Assembly (NCBI GenBank): GCA_016791115.1
Contig: JAEUNL010000014.1
Coordinates: 1 to 64,000 of the forward strand
Source of the DNA: Rhodocyclaceae bacterium
GTDB lineage: Bacteria; Pseudomonadota; Gammaproteobacteria; Burkholderiales; Rhodocyclaceae
Length of the DNA: 64,000 nucleotides
Direction: 5' to 3'
Notes under the pieces: generated by a model
The model's input: the letters and a program-made list of their open reading frames with translations, nothing else
Database searches by the model: none
What the model was told of the DNA's origin: nothing
Position numbers and translations under genes: made by a program
Part shown: positions 37,975-46,792 of the stretch, piece after piece
How the letters are laid out: each line of letters starts with the position of its first letter
How positions within the stretch are numbered: position 1 is the first letter of the stretch

Positions 37975-38322
37975 CTATGAACGGAAAACGAAGTAGACGG
38001 CGCCTAGGATACACAAGGCGGCCCAAAGATAGTCAAGCTTGACCGGCTGCTGCATGTAGAAGACCGCAAAGGGCACGAACACCGTCAGCGTGATGACTTC
38101 CTGCAGGATCTTGAGCTGCGCCAGCGACATCTCGGTATAGCCGATGCGGTTGGCCGGCACCTGCAGCAGGTACTCGAACAGCGCGATGCCCCAGCTCGCG
38201 AAAGCGGCGATCCACCACGGCTTGTCGTTAAGGTTGCGCAGGTGCGCGTACCACGCGAACGTCATGAAGACGTTCGAGGCGACGAGCAACAGCGACGATT
38301 GCAGGATGACGGGAAGGCTCAT
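37975..38322 (-). CDS. DUF486 membrane protein
   Basis: A 115-residue protein with four hydrophobic segments, of the DUF486/DMT-like family (ASNVFMTFAWYAHL, PWWIAAFASWGIALFEYLLQVPANRIGY, LQEVITLTVFVPFAVFYM, LWAALCILGAVYFVF). The NRIGY motif is typical. Function unknown; small drug/metabolite-type transport has been suggested for relatives. It lies 10 bases before the kinase gene and 21 bases after pcnB, so it is likely co-transcribed. Confidence 0.88.
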   Translation of the reverse strand: MSLPVILQSSLLLVASNVFMTFAWYAHLRNLNDKPWWIAAFASWGIALFEYLLQVPANRIGYTEMSLAQLKILQEVITLTVFVPFAVFYMQQPVKLDYLWAALCILGAVYFVFRS

Positions 38323-38343
38323 CGCACCACGCCTGCCGCAGGC

Positions 38344-39720
38344 TCAGTCGCCGCCGCCTTCATCCGGCGCGCCGTCGTTGCCGGCATTCGGCGCACCGTC
38401 GGCCGGCTTGCGGCGACGCCGGCGGCGCTTGCGTGCCGGTCCTTTCTCGGGCACCAGCATGGCCTGGCGTTCGTCGTGGTCGACGTTGGCGAAGCGCTCC
38501 CACCAGTCGGCCTCTTCGGCCTCGATCTCGCCGCTCTCTGCGCGCAGGCGCAGGAAATCGTAGCCGGCGCGAAAGCGCGGCTGTTCGATCACGCGCAGCG
38601 GGCGCTTGCCGCTGCGCTGCGCGAAGCGCGGCTGCAGCGCCCAGATGTCCTTGATGTCGCCGGCGATGCGGCGCGTGATGGCGAGCTTGTCCGCCTGTGC
38701 GTCGAGCACGTCGTCCATTGCGGCGAACAGGGCGTTCTGCGCGATCTCGCCGGCGGCCTTGCGCTTCTCCCACGCGCCGAGCACCTCGTGCCACAGCAGG
38801 GTGGCGAACAGGAATCCGGGCGACACCGTCTTGTCCTCGCGCACGCGCTGGTCGGTCTTCTCCAGCGACAGCATGACGAAGCGCTGGCCGAGCGGCTGTT
38901 CGAGGATCACGTCGAGCAGCGGCAGCAGGCCGTGGTGCAGCCCCTCCTCGCGCAGCTGGGTGATGCACTTGACCGCGTGGCCGGAGAGCAGCAGCTTGAG
39001 CATCTCGTCGAACAGGCGCGCGGCCGGCACGTTCTCGAGCAGGCTCGCCATCTCGCGGATCGGCGCGCGCGCCTGCGGGTCGATGACGAGGCCGAGCTTG
39101 GCCGCCAGCCTCACCGCGCGCAGCATGCGCACGGGATCCTCGCGATAGCGTTGCGCCGGGTTGCCGATCATGCGCAGCGTCTTCTGCTTGAGATCGGCCA
39201 CGCCGTGGTGGTAATCGATCACCGTTTCGTTCGACGGGTCGTAGTAGAGCGCGTTGACCGTGAAGTCGCGCCGCGCCGCATCCTCTTCCTGCGAGCCGAA
39301 CACGTTGTCGCGCAGCACGCGGCCGTGCTCGTCGGTTTCTGCGGTGCCGTCCTGCGCGGCGCGGAAGGTCGAGACTTCCAGCGTCTCGCTGCCCATCATC
39401 ACGTGCACGATGCGGAAGCGCCGGCCGATGATGCGCGAGCGGCGGAACAATTCGCGCACCTGCTCGGGGGTGGCGCTGGTCGCGACGTCATAGTCCTTGG
39501 GCTCGATGCCGGCGATCAGGTCGCGCACCGCGCCGCCGACCACGTAAGCCTTGTAGCCGGCACCTTGCAGGATGTCGCACACCTTGCCTGCGGCAGGGTG
39601 GATGCGGTGGCGCGCGATGCCGTGCTGGGCCAGCGCGATCAGCGCTGGCTCGGTTCGCACGGGCGCCTGCGGCCGGGCCACATCGAGACGGAAAACCTTG
39701 CGCAGGAGCTTCTTGATCAC
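38344..39720 (-). CDS. pcnB: Poly(A) polymerase PcnB
   Basis: Adds poly(A) tails to RNA 3' ends, promoting decay. The 458-residue protein has the nucleotidyltransferase head (AYVVGGAVRDLIAGIEPKDY with the metal Asp pair), RRFRIVHVMMGSETLEVSTF, RRDFTVNALYYDP and YREDPVRMLRAVRLAAKLGL, then a helical neck/body and a basic tail (RKRRRRRRKP). I chose a GTG start (MIKKLLRKVFRLD); the longer in-frame start at 39849 gives 43 Pro/Ser/Ala-rich residues that overlap the region before the HAD gene and is unlikely. It could also be a CCA-adding relative, but length and motifs favour PcnB. Confidence 0.93.
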   Translation of the reverse strand: MIKKLLRKVFRLDVARPQAPVRTEPALIALAQHGIARHRIHPAAGKVCDILQGAGYKAYVVGGAVRDLIAGIEPKDYDVATSATPEQVRELFRRSRIIGRRFRIVHVMMGSETLEVSTFRAAQDGTAETDEHGRVLRDNVFGSQEEDAARRDFTVNALYYDPSNETVIDYHHGVADLKQKTLRMIGNPAQRYREDPVRMLRAVRLAAKLGLVIDPQARAPIREMASLLENVPAARLFDEMLKLLLSGHAVKCITQLREEGLHHGLLPLLDVILEQPLGQRFVMLSLEKTDQRVREDKTVSPGFLFATLLWHEVLGAWEKRKAAGEIAQNALFAAMDDVLDAQADKLAITRRIAGDIKDIWALQPRFAQRSGKRPLRVIEQPRFRAGYDFLRLRAESGEIEAEEADWWERFANVDHDERQAMLVPEKGPARKRRRRRRKPADGAPNAGNDGAPDEGGGD

Positions 39721-39787
39721 GGCAGTTTTGGATGGCGGGCTTCGGGCCGGGGCGAGCCCGGCAAGGGAGGGCGGATCATACAGCAAA

Positions 39788-40471
39788 TCAACACTTTGCA
39801 GACGCCGGTGGGCGCAGGCTGATGACCGGCCAGCCGTGGCTGCGGGCATGTGCCTCGAGCGTCGCGTCGGGATCGACCGCGACCGGATGCGTCACCTTCG
39901 CCAGCAGCGGCAGGTCGTTCAGCGAATCGCTGTAGAAGCGGCTGATGGCGAAGTCGCCGATCGCATGGCCGAGTCCGGCCAGCCAGTGGTCCACGCGCGT
40001 GATCTTGCCTTCGCGGAAGCACGGCAGGCCGTGCGGCTTGCCGGTGAATTCGCCGTTGATCGCCTCCGGCTCGGTCGCAACGAGGTGCCGCACACCGAAC
40101 TCGCGTGCAATCGGCGCGGTGACGAAGCTGTTGGTCGCGGTCACGATGGCGACCAGCGCACCGGCCTCCAGGTGGTGGCGCACCAGCGCACGTGCCGGCT
40201 CGAAGATGATCGGCCGCACATGCGTGGCCATGAACTCGGCATGCCACTCGTCGAGTTGCACGCGCGGGTGGCGCGCAAGCGGCTTCAGCTGGAAGTCGAG
40301 GAACTCGAAGATGTCGAGCGTGCCGGCCTTGTACTGGTCGTAGAAATCCTGGTTGCGCGCCTCGTAGACCTCGCGGTCGAGCACGCCCTTGGTGATCAGG
40401 AACTGCGCCCACTCGAAGTCGGAATCGCCGTAGAGCAGGGTGTTGTCGAGGTCGAAGAGTACGAGGTCCAT
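39788..40471 (-). CDS. HAD-IB family hydrolase (SerB/histidinol-phosphatase-like)
   Basis: A 227-residue phosphatase of the HAD superfamily. Motif I is LFDLDNTLL with the nucleophile Asp, motif II is VTATNSFVT, motif III contains the Lys of EGKITRVDHWL and motif IV is FYSDSLNDLPLL. The cap region resembles the phosphoserine phosphatase/HAD-IB group. In betaproteobacteria it commonly neighbours hda and pcnB, as here, 14 bases downstream of hda. Substrate not determined. Confidence 0.9.
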   Translation of the reverse strand: MDLVLFDLDNTLLYGDSDFEWAQFLITKGVLDREVYEARNQDFYDQYKAGTLDIFEFLDFQLKPLARHPRVQLDEWHAEFMATHVRPIIFEPARALVRHHLEAGALVAIVTATNSFVTAPIAREFGVRHLVATEPEAINGEFTGKPHGLPCFREGKITRVDHWLAGLGHAIGDFAISRFYSDSLNDLPLLAKVTHPVAVDPDATLEAHARSHGWPVISLRPPASAKC

Positions 40472-40485
40472 GGGGTTTGCCGGGG

Positions 40486-41151
40486 TCAGAGGGGAAGCGC
40501 GCCCTGCATCACCTCGCGCAGCAGCGGCAGGGTGGGCGGGCGCTTGCGTTCGAGCGACGCCGCGTCGAGCGCATCGAGCACGGCGAGCAGCGAGGGCAGG
40601 TCGCGCCGGCCGTGGCGCAACAGGTAATCGACCAGGTCGGCTTCGAGGCGCATGCCGCGCGCCTGCGCCTGGGTCAGCAGCGTATGCGCCTTTTCGGCAT
40701 CGGAGAGCGGCTTGATCTCGAACACTAGCGCTGATCCCACGCGCGTGCGCAGGTCTTCGCGCAGTGGCAGGCGCAACGGCGCCTCGCGGCCGGCCAGCAC
40801 CAGCGCGAGCCGGTCGCGCCGCGCCGCGTTGAAGGCGCGGAACAGCGCGATTTGCGCCGTCTCGTCCAGTTGCTCGACGTCATCCACCAGCAACAGCGTG
40901 CCGGGCGCGGGATCGAAGTCGCCGGCCGTGGCGCCCGCAAGGTGCAGCGTCGGCCGTTGCGACTCGCGCCGCGTGGCTTCCAGCAGGTGGCTGCGCCCGC
41001 TGCCGGGCGGGCCGTAGAGGTAGAGGGTCTCGACCGCATCCGCCCGCGTGGCCGCTTCCAGCCGCGCGAGAACCTCGGCATTGGCGCCGGCGACGAAATT
41101 GCCGAAGCGCTTGGGCGTGTCCGGGCGGATGTCGAGGATCAGTTGCTGCAT
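40486..41151 (-). CDS. hda: DnaA regulatory inactivator Hda
   Basis: A 221-residue DnaA-like AAA+ protein that, with the sliding clamp, promotes hydrolysis of DnaA-ATP to limit re-initiation. The N-terminus MQQLILDIRPDTPKRFGNFV contains a clamp-binding QLxL-like motif. Walker A is GPPGSGRSHLL, Walker B is LLLVDDVEQLD, and the sensor/arginine region LAGREAPLRLPLREDLRTRV is present; the C-terminal DNA-binding domain of DnaA is absent. It is divergent from purM, a common betaproteobacterial arrangement. Confidence 0.93.
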   Translation of the reverse strand: MQQLILDIRPDTPKRFGNFVAGANAEVLARLEAATRADAVETLYLYGPPGSGRSHLLEATRRESQRPTLHLAGATAGDFDPAPGTLLLVDDVEQLDETAQIALFRAFNAARRDRLALVLAGREAPLRLPLREDLRTRVGSALVFEIKPLSDAEKAHTLLTQAQARGMRLEADLVDYLLRHGRRDLPSLLAVLDALDAASLERKRPPTLPLLREVMQGALPL

Positions 41152-41187
41152 CGATGGCGGCGCGCGGCGATGCGCACCGGATTCCGG

Positions 41188-41193
41188 TAAAAT
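41188..41193 (+). promoter_or_regulatory. Candidate -10 element for purM
   Basis: TAAAAT lies in the 207-base hda-purM gap, in GGTAAAATTGCGGC. It is a plausible sigma-70 -10 for purM with a long leader of about 165 bases, but no good -35 is seen at the right spacing. Confidence 0.35.
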
Positions 41194-41358
41194 TGCGGCT
41201 CTTTGCGTGGCCCGCACGGGTGTTGCCGTGCGTCGAGCCGCGAGTTTACCAGCGAGTTTATCAACGAGTTTGCCAAGACTCACCGCGACGACCGGGCGCG
41301 CCGGGCCGAAAGCCGCGCACCGCCGAACGCCGCGCCGCAGCCCGGACCCCTCGTCACC

Positions 41359-42417
41359 ATGACCACACACGCACCCAACCCCGATTCGCTCACCTATGCC
41401 GCGGCGGGCGTCGACATCGACGCCGGCGATGCCCTCGTCGAACGCATCAAGCCCTTCGCGAAGCGCACCATGCGGCCCGAGGTGCTGGCCGGCATCGGCG
41501 GTTTCGGCGCGCTGTTCGAGGTGTCCAAGAGTTACCGCGAGCCGGTGCTGGTGTCCGGCACCGACGGCGTCGGCACCAAGCTGAAGCTCGCCTTCCACCT
41601 GAACCGGCACGACACGGTCGGGCAGGATCTGGTGGCGATGAGCGTGAACGACATCCTGGTGCAGGGTGCCGAACCGCTGTTCTTCCTCGACTACTTCGCC
41701 TGCGGCCGGCTCGACGTCGACACGGCCGCAACGGTGATCCAGGGCATCGCCGAGGGCTGCGAACTGGCCGGCTGCGCGCTGATCGGCGGCGAGACGGCCG
41801 AGATGCCGAGCATGTATCCGGACGGCGAATACGACCTCGCCGGCTTCGCCGTCGGCGTGGTGGAAAAATCGCGCATCATCGACGGCAAGTCGATCGCGCC
41901 GGGCGACATGGTGCTCGGCCTCGCCTCACACGGCGCGCATTCCAACGGCTACTCGCTGGTGCGCAAGATCATCGAGCGCGCCAAACCCGACATGAACGCG
42001 CCGTTCGCCGGCGGCCGTTCGCTCGCCGATGCCGTGATGGCGCCGACGCGCATCTACGTCAAGCCGCTGCTCGGCCTGCTGCGCGAGTGGCCGGGGCTGG
42101 TCAAGGGCATGGCGCACATCACCGGCGGTGGCCTCACCGAAAACGTGCCGCGCGTGCTGCCCGACCAGTGCACCGCGCTGCTCGAAAAGAGCCAATGGGC
42201 GCGCCCGGCGCTGTTCGACTGGCTGCAGCGCGAAGGCAAGGTCGAGGACGCCGAAATGCACCGCGTCTTCAACTGCGGCATCGGCATGGTGGTCATCGTC
42301 GCCGAAGAGAACGCCGACCACGCGATGGAACAACTGCGCCAGGCCGGCGAAACCGTGTTCAAGATCGGTGTCATCGCCGCGCGTCGCGAAGGCCAGGCGC
42401 AGACCCTCGTCATCTGA
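41359..42417 (+). CDS. purM: Phosphoribosylformylglycinamidine cyclo-ligase
   Basis: AIR synthetase (352 residues) of purine biosynthesis, closing the imidazole ring with ATP. Family motifs run in order: [20 protein letters not shown], the ATP loop [64 protein letters not shown] and [16 protein letters not shown]. The start giving [10 protein letters not shown] fits homologues; upstream in-frame sequence overlaps the promoter. It is divergent from hda and convergent with the VanZ-like gene. Confidence 0.97.
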   Translation: MTTHAPNPDSLTYAAAGVDIDAGDALVERIKPFAKRTMRPEVLAGIGGFGALFEVSKSYREPVLVSGTDGVGTKLKLAFHLNRHDTVGQDLVAMSVNDILVQGAEPLFFLDYFACGRLDVDTAATVIQGIAEGCELAGCALIGGETAEMPSMYPDGEYDLAGFAVGVVEKSRIIDGKSIAPGDMVLGLASHGAHSNGYSLVRKIIERAKPDMNAPFAGGRSLADAVMAPTRIYVKPLLGLLREWPGLVKGMAHITGGGLTENVPRVLPDQCTALLEKSQWARPALFDWLQREGKVEDAEMHRVFNCGIGMVVIVAEENADHAMEQLRQAGETVFKIGVIAARREGQAQTLVI

Positions 42418-42454
42418 TCTTCCGCCTGCGGGGGCAAAACGCGCTGGCCTGGAA

Positions 42455-42551
42455 GCCGCATGGGTCGGCGCTCGCAGGCCGGCCATGGCGGGAAGGCGCG
42501 CCACGCTCCGATCCCGGGCACGGCATGCCGCAGAGCGCCGGCCCATGCGGC
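42455..42551. repeat. Intergenic palindromic element F (GCATGG family), long hairpin
   Basis: GCCGCATGGGTCGGCGCTC at 42455-42473 and GAGCGCCGGCCCATGCGGC at 42533-42551 are inverted copies with one difference over 19 bases. The arms enclose a 59-base loop that itself contains GGCCATGG and GGCATGCC words. It sits between the converging purM and VanZ genes, so it could terminate both transcripts. Confidence 0.75.
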
Positions 42552-42564
42552 CCTCAGGGCAGCG

Positions 42565-42987
42565 TCATCTCGGGATCAATCGCGATTCGATCGCCCGCAG
42601 CACGTTCTGCAGCGGCGTCGTCGCCAGCGCCAGCGCGCACACCAGGCCGCCGAGGTTGCGCGCCATGTCGAAATAATCGAAGTGGCGATAGCCGCCCAGC
42701 CCCTGCAGGTATTCGAGCGTCACGCCCATGACGAAGAACGCCAGCGCCAGGCGGATGCGCGTGCGCCAGTCGCGGTAAAGCTGCGCGAACCACATCATCA
42801 GCCAGAAGTAGGCGATCACATGGCCGAAATCGAGGCTGAAGCCCATGTGCAGGTCGGGCGGGCTGGACGTGAGCGACAGGTAGATCACCAGACCGACGAA
42901 GCCCAAGCCGAGCGCCGCCCACTGGCGCCGCCAGCGCAGATCAGTCACGTGGTTCATGGTGTGCAGGAATCGTTCGCCAACGCGCAT
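42565..42987 (-). CDS. VanZ-like membrane protein
   Basis: A 140-residue protein with four hydrophobic segments and the VanZ-like pattern of a conserved His in LDFGHVIAYFWLMMWFAQ and an acidic segment LEYLQGLGGYRHFDYFDMARNLGG. VanZ-like proteins are membrane proteins of unclear mechanism, named for a teicoplanin-resistance gene; most homologues are not resistance determinants, and nothing here suggests one. It stands alone. Confidence 0.85.
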   Translation of the reverse strand: MRVGERFLHTMNHVTDLRWRRQWAALGLGFVGLVIYLSLTSSPPDLHMGFSLDFGHVIAYFWLMMWFAQLYRDWRTRIRLALAFFVMGVTLEYLQGLGGYRHFDYFDMARNLGGLVCALALATTPLQNVLRAIESRLIPR

Positions 42988-43071
42988 TATCGTCTTTCTC
43001 CTGTCGAATCGCCGGTGTGCCGCCCGTCACGGAGTGCGCGCAAACGGCGTCCGCGCCATCACCCTGTCATC

Positions 43072-43101
43072 TTGTTGCCGATCAGCATGGCATGGGAGAA
43101 T
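43072..43101 (+). promoter_or_regulatory. Candidate sigma-70 promoter for the two-propeller protein
   Basis: TTGTTG (43072-43077) and GAGAAT (43096-43101) are 18 bases apart, about 77 bases upstream of the ATG at 43179. Both match the consensus only partly. Confidence 0.3.
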
Positions 43102-43178
43102 GACAAATGGTGGCAGGCCGCGGCGCGCGGCAGGGCACCGCGCGGCATCCTGCGGATGCGTGAACGACGAGGGGCGCA

Positions 43179-45320
43179 ATGATGGCGAGTGCAGGCGGGA
43201 AGCGGCGGATGCTCAAGGCGTGGATGGCCGGGGCGCTGCTGGGGATGATGGCGATGGCGACGCCGGCGGGGGCGGGGGTGACGCCGCAACTCACCGGTAC
43301 GACGTTGCTCAGGGCTGATGGAACTGTCTGGAGTTGGGCAACGGGCGGTAGAAACGGAAACGGGACCGATGAGCCGGCCCCTTTGCCGGTTCGACTCACG
43401 ACACTGGACCGATTGCGTGGAGTGGACGATCGTTCCGCCGGCCGTTTGGCGGTGACTTATGATGGGCGCGTGTGGGGATGGGGGAGCGTCCCGTCCGATA
43501 CGGGAGGTAACGGATTGTCGGGCGACTTTCTGAGTCCCACATTGATCTCAGGTATCGCAGATGCCGTCAATGCGGAGCTTGGATTTTCCTTTGCGGTTGC
43601 ACTTCGGTCGGACGGGACGGTATGGGCTTGGGGCGATGGGATCGAGGGTCGCTTGGGAAATGGGAGCGAGCAATCGAGTTCCCGGCCTGTTCGCGTTCAG
43701 GGATTGAGTAATGTTCTGGCGATATCGGTGGGGGATCGTCATACCTTGGCATTGAGGGCCGATGGTACCGTCTGGTCTTGGGGCTGGAATGAGGCGGGGT
43801 TGCTGGGCGACGGGACTGACACGAACCGATCCTTGCCGGTGCGTGTCACGGGGCTTGCCGACGTCGTCGCGGTTGCAGCGGGAGAGACACATAGTCTTGC
43901 ACTGAAACGGGATGGAACCGTTTGGGCTTGGGGATCCAACCGCAAAGGCGAACTAGGAAACGGCGGTCCGTCATTCGCATCACTGGTGCCGGTTAGAGCA
44001 AGTGGCTTGAATGGTGTCGTGGCGATTCGTGCAGGTTGGGAGATCAGCTTGGCTTTGCGAGCCGATGGTTCCGTTTGGGCGTGGGGCGACAATTGCACAG
44101 GTGAGTCGGACTTCGGCGTTGATGCTGATCAGAACGCCTTTGATATTCCGAAACCCGTCTCGGGAATAACCCGTGCGATTGCGATCGGGACTGGGTCGTC
44201 CGACCGCCATTGTCTTGCCGGGTTATCCGATGGAACGGTGGTTGGATGGGGGTTCGGACCCGTCGTACCGATGTCCGGAGGAACAGAGATTATCAGCGGA
44301 ATCCAGCATCTGCCTGCAACGCTTCCGGTGCCGACCCTTGGCCGCAAGCACCCCCTCGGCAACGACCTCACCATCGACTTCGGCGCCGGCAACGGCATCT
44401 GGCAGCGCAGGAACAATGCGAGCTGGACGCCGCTGCACGGCACGCCGGCGCGGCACATGGTCAGCGCGGATGTCGACTTCAACGGGCGCGACGATCTGGT
44501 GGTCGACTTCGGTCCGCCGTACGGCATCTGGATGCGCATGAACGATGCCGAATGGGTTGGCCTGCACGGCACCAGCGCGCGCGAGATCGCGCGGGCCGAT
44601 CTCGACGGCAACGGGCAGGACGACGTCGTGATCGACTTCGGCCCGCCCTACGGCATCTGGGCGCGCATGAACAACGCGAGCTGGGTGCAGTTGCACGGAA
44701 CTTCGGCGCGCCACCTGACGGCGGCCGACCTCGACAACGACGGACGCGACGACCTGGTGGTCGACTTCGGTCCGCAATACGGCATCTGGGTCTGGATGAA
44801 CAATAGCAATTGGGTGGCGCTGCACGCCAACAGCGCGGAGATCATCACCGCGGCGGACATGGACGGCAACGGCATGGCCGACCTGGTGATCGACTTCGGC
44901 ATGGACTACGGCATCTGGACGCGCATGAACAATGCCGAATGGGTGGGCCTGCACGGCTTGTCGACCTCGCGCCCGGTCGTGACCCTGTCGGGGGCACAGT
45001 CTGCCGTGGTCGGCATGCGGACGCCGCAGATCGCCGCTGCCGACATGGACGGCAACGGGCAGGACGACGTGGTGATCGACTTCGGGCCGCAGCACGGCAT
45101 CTGGGTACGCATGAACAACGCGAGCTGGGTGCCGCTGCACGGCGCCGGCGCGCAGTACATCGGCGCGGCCGATCTGGACGGCAACGGCAAGGCCGACGTG
45201 GTGATCGATTTCGGCACAGGCAGCGGCGGCATCTGGGCACGCATGAACAACACGGAATGGGTGCCGATCAACGGTGTCGGCGCGACGAACCTGACGGCCG
45301 GTCAGGTGGACGGCAACTGA
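43179..45320 (+). CDS. Secreted two-propeller protein: RCC1 repeats plus 43-residue calcium-type repeats
   Basis: A 713-residue exported protein. A signal peptide (MLKAWMAGALLGMMAMATPAGA, residues 11-32) is followed by seven RCC1-type repeats (about 40-375), each with a core such as LALRADGTVWSWG and a later PVRVTGL. From residue 394 there are seven copies of a 43-residue unit (pattern DLVVDFGPPYGIW...W..LHGTSAR...ADLDGNGQD); the DxDxNG words suggest calcium loops as in FG-GAP/VCBS repeats. The fifth copy has an 18-residue insertion. Each half could form a seven-bladed propeller. The N-terminal half is visibly AT-richer. Ribosome site GAGGGG precedes the ATG. Function unknown. Confidence 0.85.
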   Translation: MMASAGGKRRMLKAWMAGALLGMMAMATPAGAGVTPQLTGTTLLRADGTVWSWATGGRNGNGTDEPAPLPVRLTTLDRLRGVDDRSAGRLAVTYDGRVWGWGSVPSDTGGNGLSGDFLSPTLISGIADAVNAELGFSFAVALRSDGTVWAWGDGIEGRLGNGSEQSSSRPVRVQGLSNVLAISVGDRHTLALRADGTVWSWGWNEAGLLGDGTDTNRSLPVRVTGLADVVAVAAGETHSLALKRDGTVWAWGSNRKGELGNGGPSFASLVPVRASGLNGVVAIRAGWEISLALRADGSVWAWGDNCTGESDFGVDADQNAFDIPKPVSGITRAIAIGTGSSDRHCLAGLSDGTVVGWGFGPVVPMSGGTEIISGIQHLPATLPVPTLGRKHPLGNDLTIDFGAGNGIWQRRNNASWTPLHGTPARHMVSADVDFNGRDDLVVDFGPPYGIWMRMNDAEWVGLHGTSAREIARADLDGNGQDDVVIDFGPPYGIWARMNNASWVQLHGTSARHLTAADLDNDGRDDLVVDFGPQYGIWVWMNNSNWVALHANSAEIITAADMDGNGMADLVIDFGMDYGIWTRMNNAEWVGLHGLSTSRPVVTLSGAQSAVVGMRTPQIAAADMDGNGQDDVVIDFGPQHGIWVRMNNASWVPLHGAGAQYIGAADLDGNGKADVVIDFGTGSGGIWARMNNTEWVPINGVGATNLTAGQVDGN

Positions 45321-45405
45321 AGACGCGCCGGGCTGGAGGGCAAGCGGGCTGGTGCTCGCGGGCCTGCCTTGCCGCAGAGGCGCGTTGCCATTGATTCACA
45401 GGGCG

Positions 45406-45432
45406 GCATGGCTGGAGAAGTCCAGCCCATGC
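45406..45432. repeat. Intergenic palindromic element G (GCATGG family)
   Basis: GCATGGCTGGA at 45406-45416 and TCCAGCCCATGC at 45421-45432 pair with one bulged base and a four-base GAAG loop. It lies between the converging propeller-protein and nadA genes and probably acts as a shared terminator; GCGGGTTTCAGGCC follows, as in element C. Confidence 0.65.
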
Positions 45433-45437
45433 GGGTT

Positions 45438-46559
45438 TCAGGCCGGCCCCATGCCTTCCTTGAAAATCGTCTTCTGGTCCTGCGCGAGGTCGCCGCTGGG
45501 CTTGGGCGCATTGAGCTGCGCCGAAAAGGCGAGCATGCGGTCGATGCACTTGTAAGCCTGGCGGCCGAGCGCCGGGTCGACATGGATCTCGTTCGCACCG
45601 GTTTCGAGCGTGTGGGCGAGGTTGGCCAGCCCGTTCATCGCCATCCACGGGCAGTGTGCGCAGCTCTTGCACGTGGCGCCCGCGCCGGAGGTCGGCGCCT
45701 CGACGAATTTCTTGTGCGGCGAGAGCTGCTGCATCTTGTGCAGGATGCCCTTGTCGGTGGCGACGATAAACAGCGGCGCCTCCATCTCCTGCGTGGCCTT
45801 GATGAGTTGCGTGGTCGAGCCGACGGCGTCGGCCAGCTTGATCACGCCTTCGGGCGATTCCGGATGGACGAGGATCTTCGCGCCCGGATGCCGGCGCTTG
45901 AGGTCTTCGAGTTCCCAGGTCTTGAACTCGTCGTGCACCACACAGGCGCCCTGCCACAGCAGCATGTCGGCGCCGGTTTTCTCCTGGATGTAGCGGCCGA
46001 GGTGCTTGTCCGGCGCCCAGAGGATCTTCTCGCCCCTGGCGTGCAGGTGCTCGATGACCTTGAGGCCGATGCTGGAGGTGACCATCCAGTCGGCGCGTGC
46101 CTTCACTGCCGCACTGGTGTTGGCATAGACGACCACGGTGCGGTCCGGGTGCGCGTCGCAGTAGGCGGCGAATTCGTCGGCCGGGCAGCCCAGGTCGAGC
46201 GAGCAGGTCGCATCGAGGTCGGGCATCAGGATGCGCTTTTCCGGGTTCAGGATCTTGGCCGTCTCGCCCATGAAGCGCACACCGGCCACGACCAGCGTGG
46301 AGGATTTCGAGGCCCGCCCGAAACGCGCCATTTCCAGCGAATCGGCCACGCAACCGCCTGTTTCCTCAGCCAGGTCCTGCAGGTCGGGGTGCACGTAGTA
46401 GTGCGACACCAGAGTGGCGTCGTGCTCGGCCAGCAGGCGCCTGATGCGTTCCTTGAGCGCCTGCCGCTCCGCCGGGGCGGGTTCGTCCGGCAGCTTCGCC
46501 CAGGCTTTTTGCACGGGCGAGTTCGGGCGCAGGAATTCAACGGTAACGGTCTGTGTCAT
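45438..46559 (-). CDS. nadA: Quinolinate synthase
   Basis: 4Fe-4S enzyme of NAD biosynthesis that condenses iminoaspartate and dihydroxyacetone phosphate to quinolinate. It has 373 residues, the long proteobacterial type. Motifs: [40 protein letters not shown], the cluster cysteines in [21 protein letters not shown] and [11 protein letters not shown], and [20 protein letters not shown]. No nadB or nadC is near; a perfect palindrome lies in its leader. Confidence 0.96.
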   Translation of the reverse strand: MTQTVTVEFLRPNSPVQKAWAKLPDEPAPAERQALKERIRRLLAEHDATLVSHYYVHPDLQDLAEETGGCVADSLEMARFGRASKSSTLVVAGVRFMGETAKILNPEKRILMPDLDATCSLDLGCPADEFAAYCDAHPDRTVVVYANTSAAVKARADWMVTSSIGLKVIEHLHARGEKILWAPDKHLGRYIQEKTGADMLLWQGACVVHDEFKTWELEDLKRRHPGAKILVHPESPEGVIKLADAVGSTTQLIKATQEMEAPLFIVATDKGILHKMQQLSPHKKFVEAPTSGAGATCKSCAHCPWMAMNGLANLAHTLETGANEIHVDPALGRQAYKCIDRMLAFSAQLNAPKPSGDLAQDQKTIFKEGMGPA

Positions 46560-46570
46560 AAGGCATTATC

Positions 46571-46595
46571 CGGAACGACTCGTTCCGTTATTGTA
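46571..46595 (-). promoter_or_regulatory. Palindrome and -10-like element upstream of nadA
   Basis: CGGAACGA-C-TCGTTCCG (46571-46587) is a perfect 17-base palindrome starting 12 bases upstream of the nadA ATG. On the minus strand TACAAT (complement of 46590-46595) just before it could be a -10 element, which would put the palindrome over the transcription start. It is a reasonable repressor site; I recognise no known NAD-regulator consensus. Confidence 0.4.
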
Positions 46596-46792
46596 CACGT
46601 CGGTGGTTCAATGCCGGTCTGCAAGCGATAGTGACGGGTGTCACGGATCGACTGCCGATGGTTGTGCGCATTGATCGCTTTGCGCCGTTAATTCGCGGGA
46701 TGCGGTGTGGAGCGCCATTTTTTGAGATCCGGCACCCGCGCCCATCAACTCATTTCAGCCATTGCCCAGCCCAAGCCAACGTTGCAAGACTC

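Noticed and set aside
38344-39720. pcnB read as a CCA-adding enzyme
   Set aside because: The length, basic C-terminal tail and location favour poly(A) polymerase, though the families share the head domain.
42565-42987. VanZ-like gene as a glycopeptide resistance determinant
   Set aside because: No vanHAX or regulator genes are near and the family is common in non-resistant Gram-negative bacteria.
44223-45140. A 305-codon minus-strand frame with regular repeats
   Set aside because: The regularity is the antisense image of the 43-residue repeats on the plus strand.
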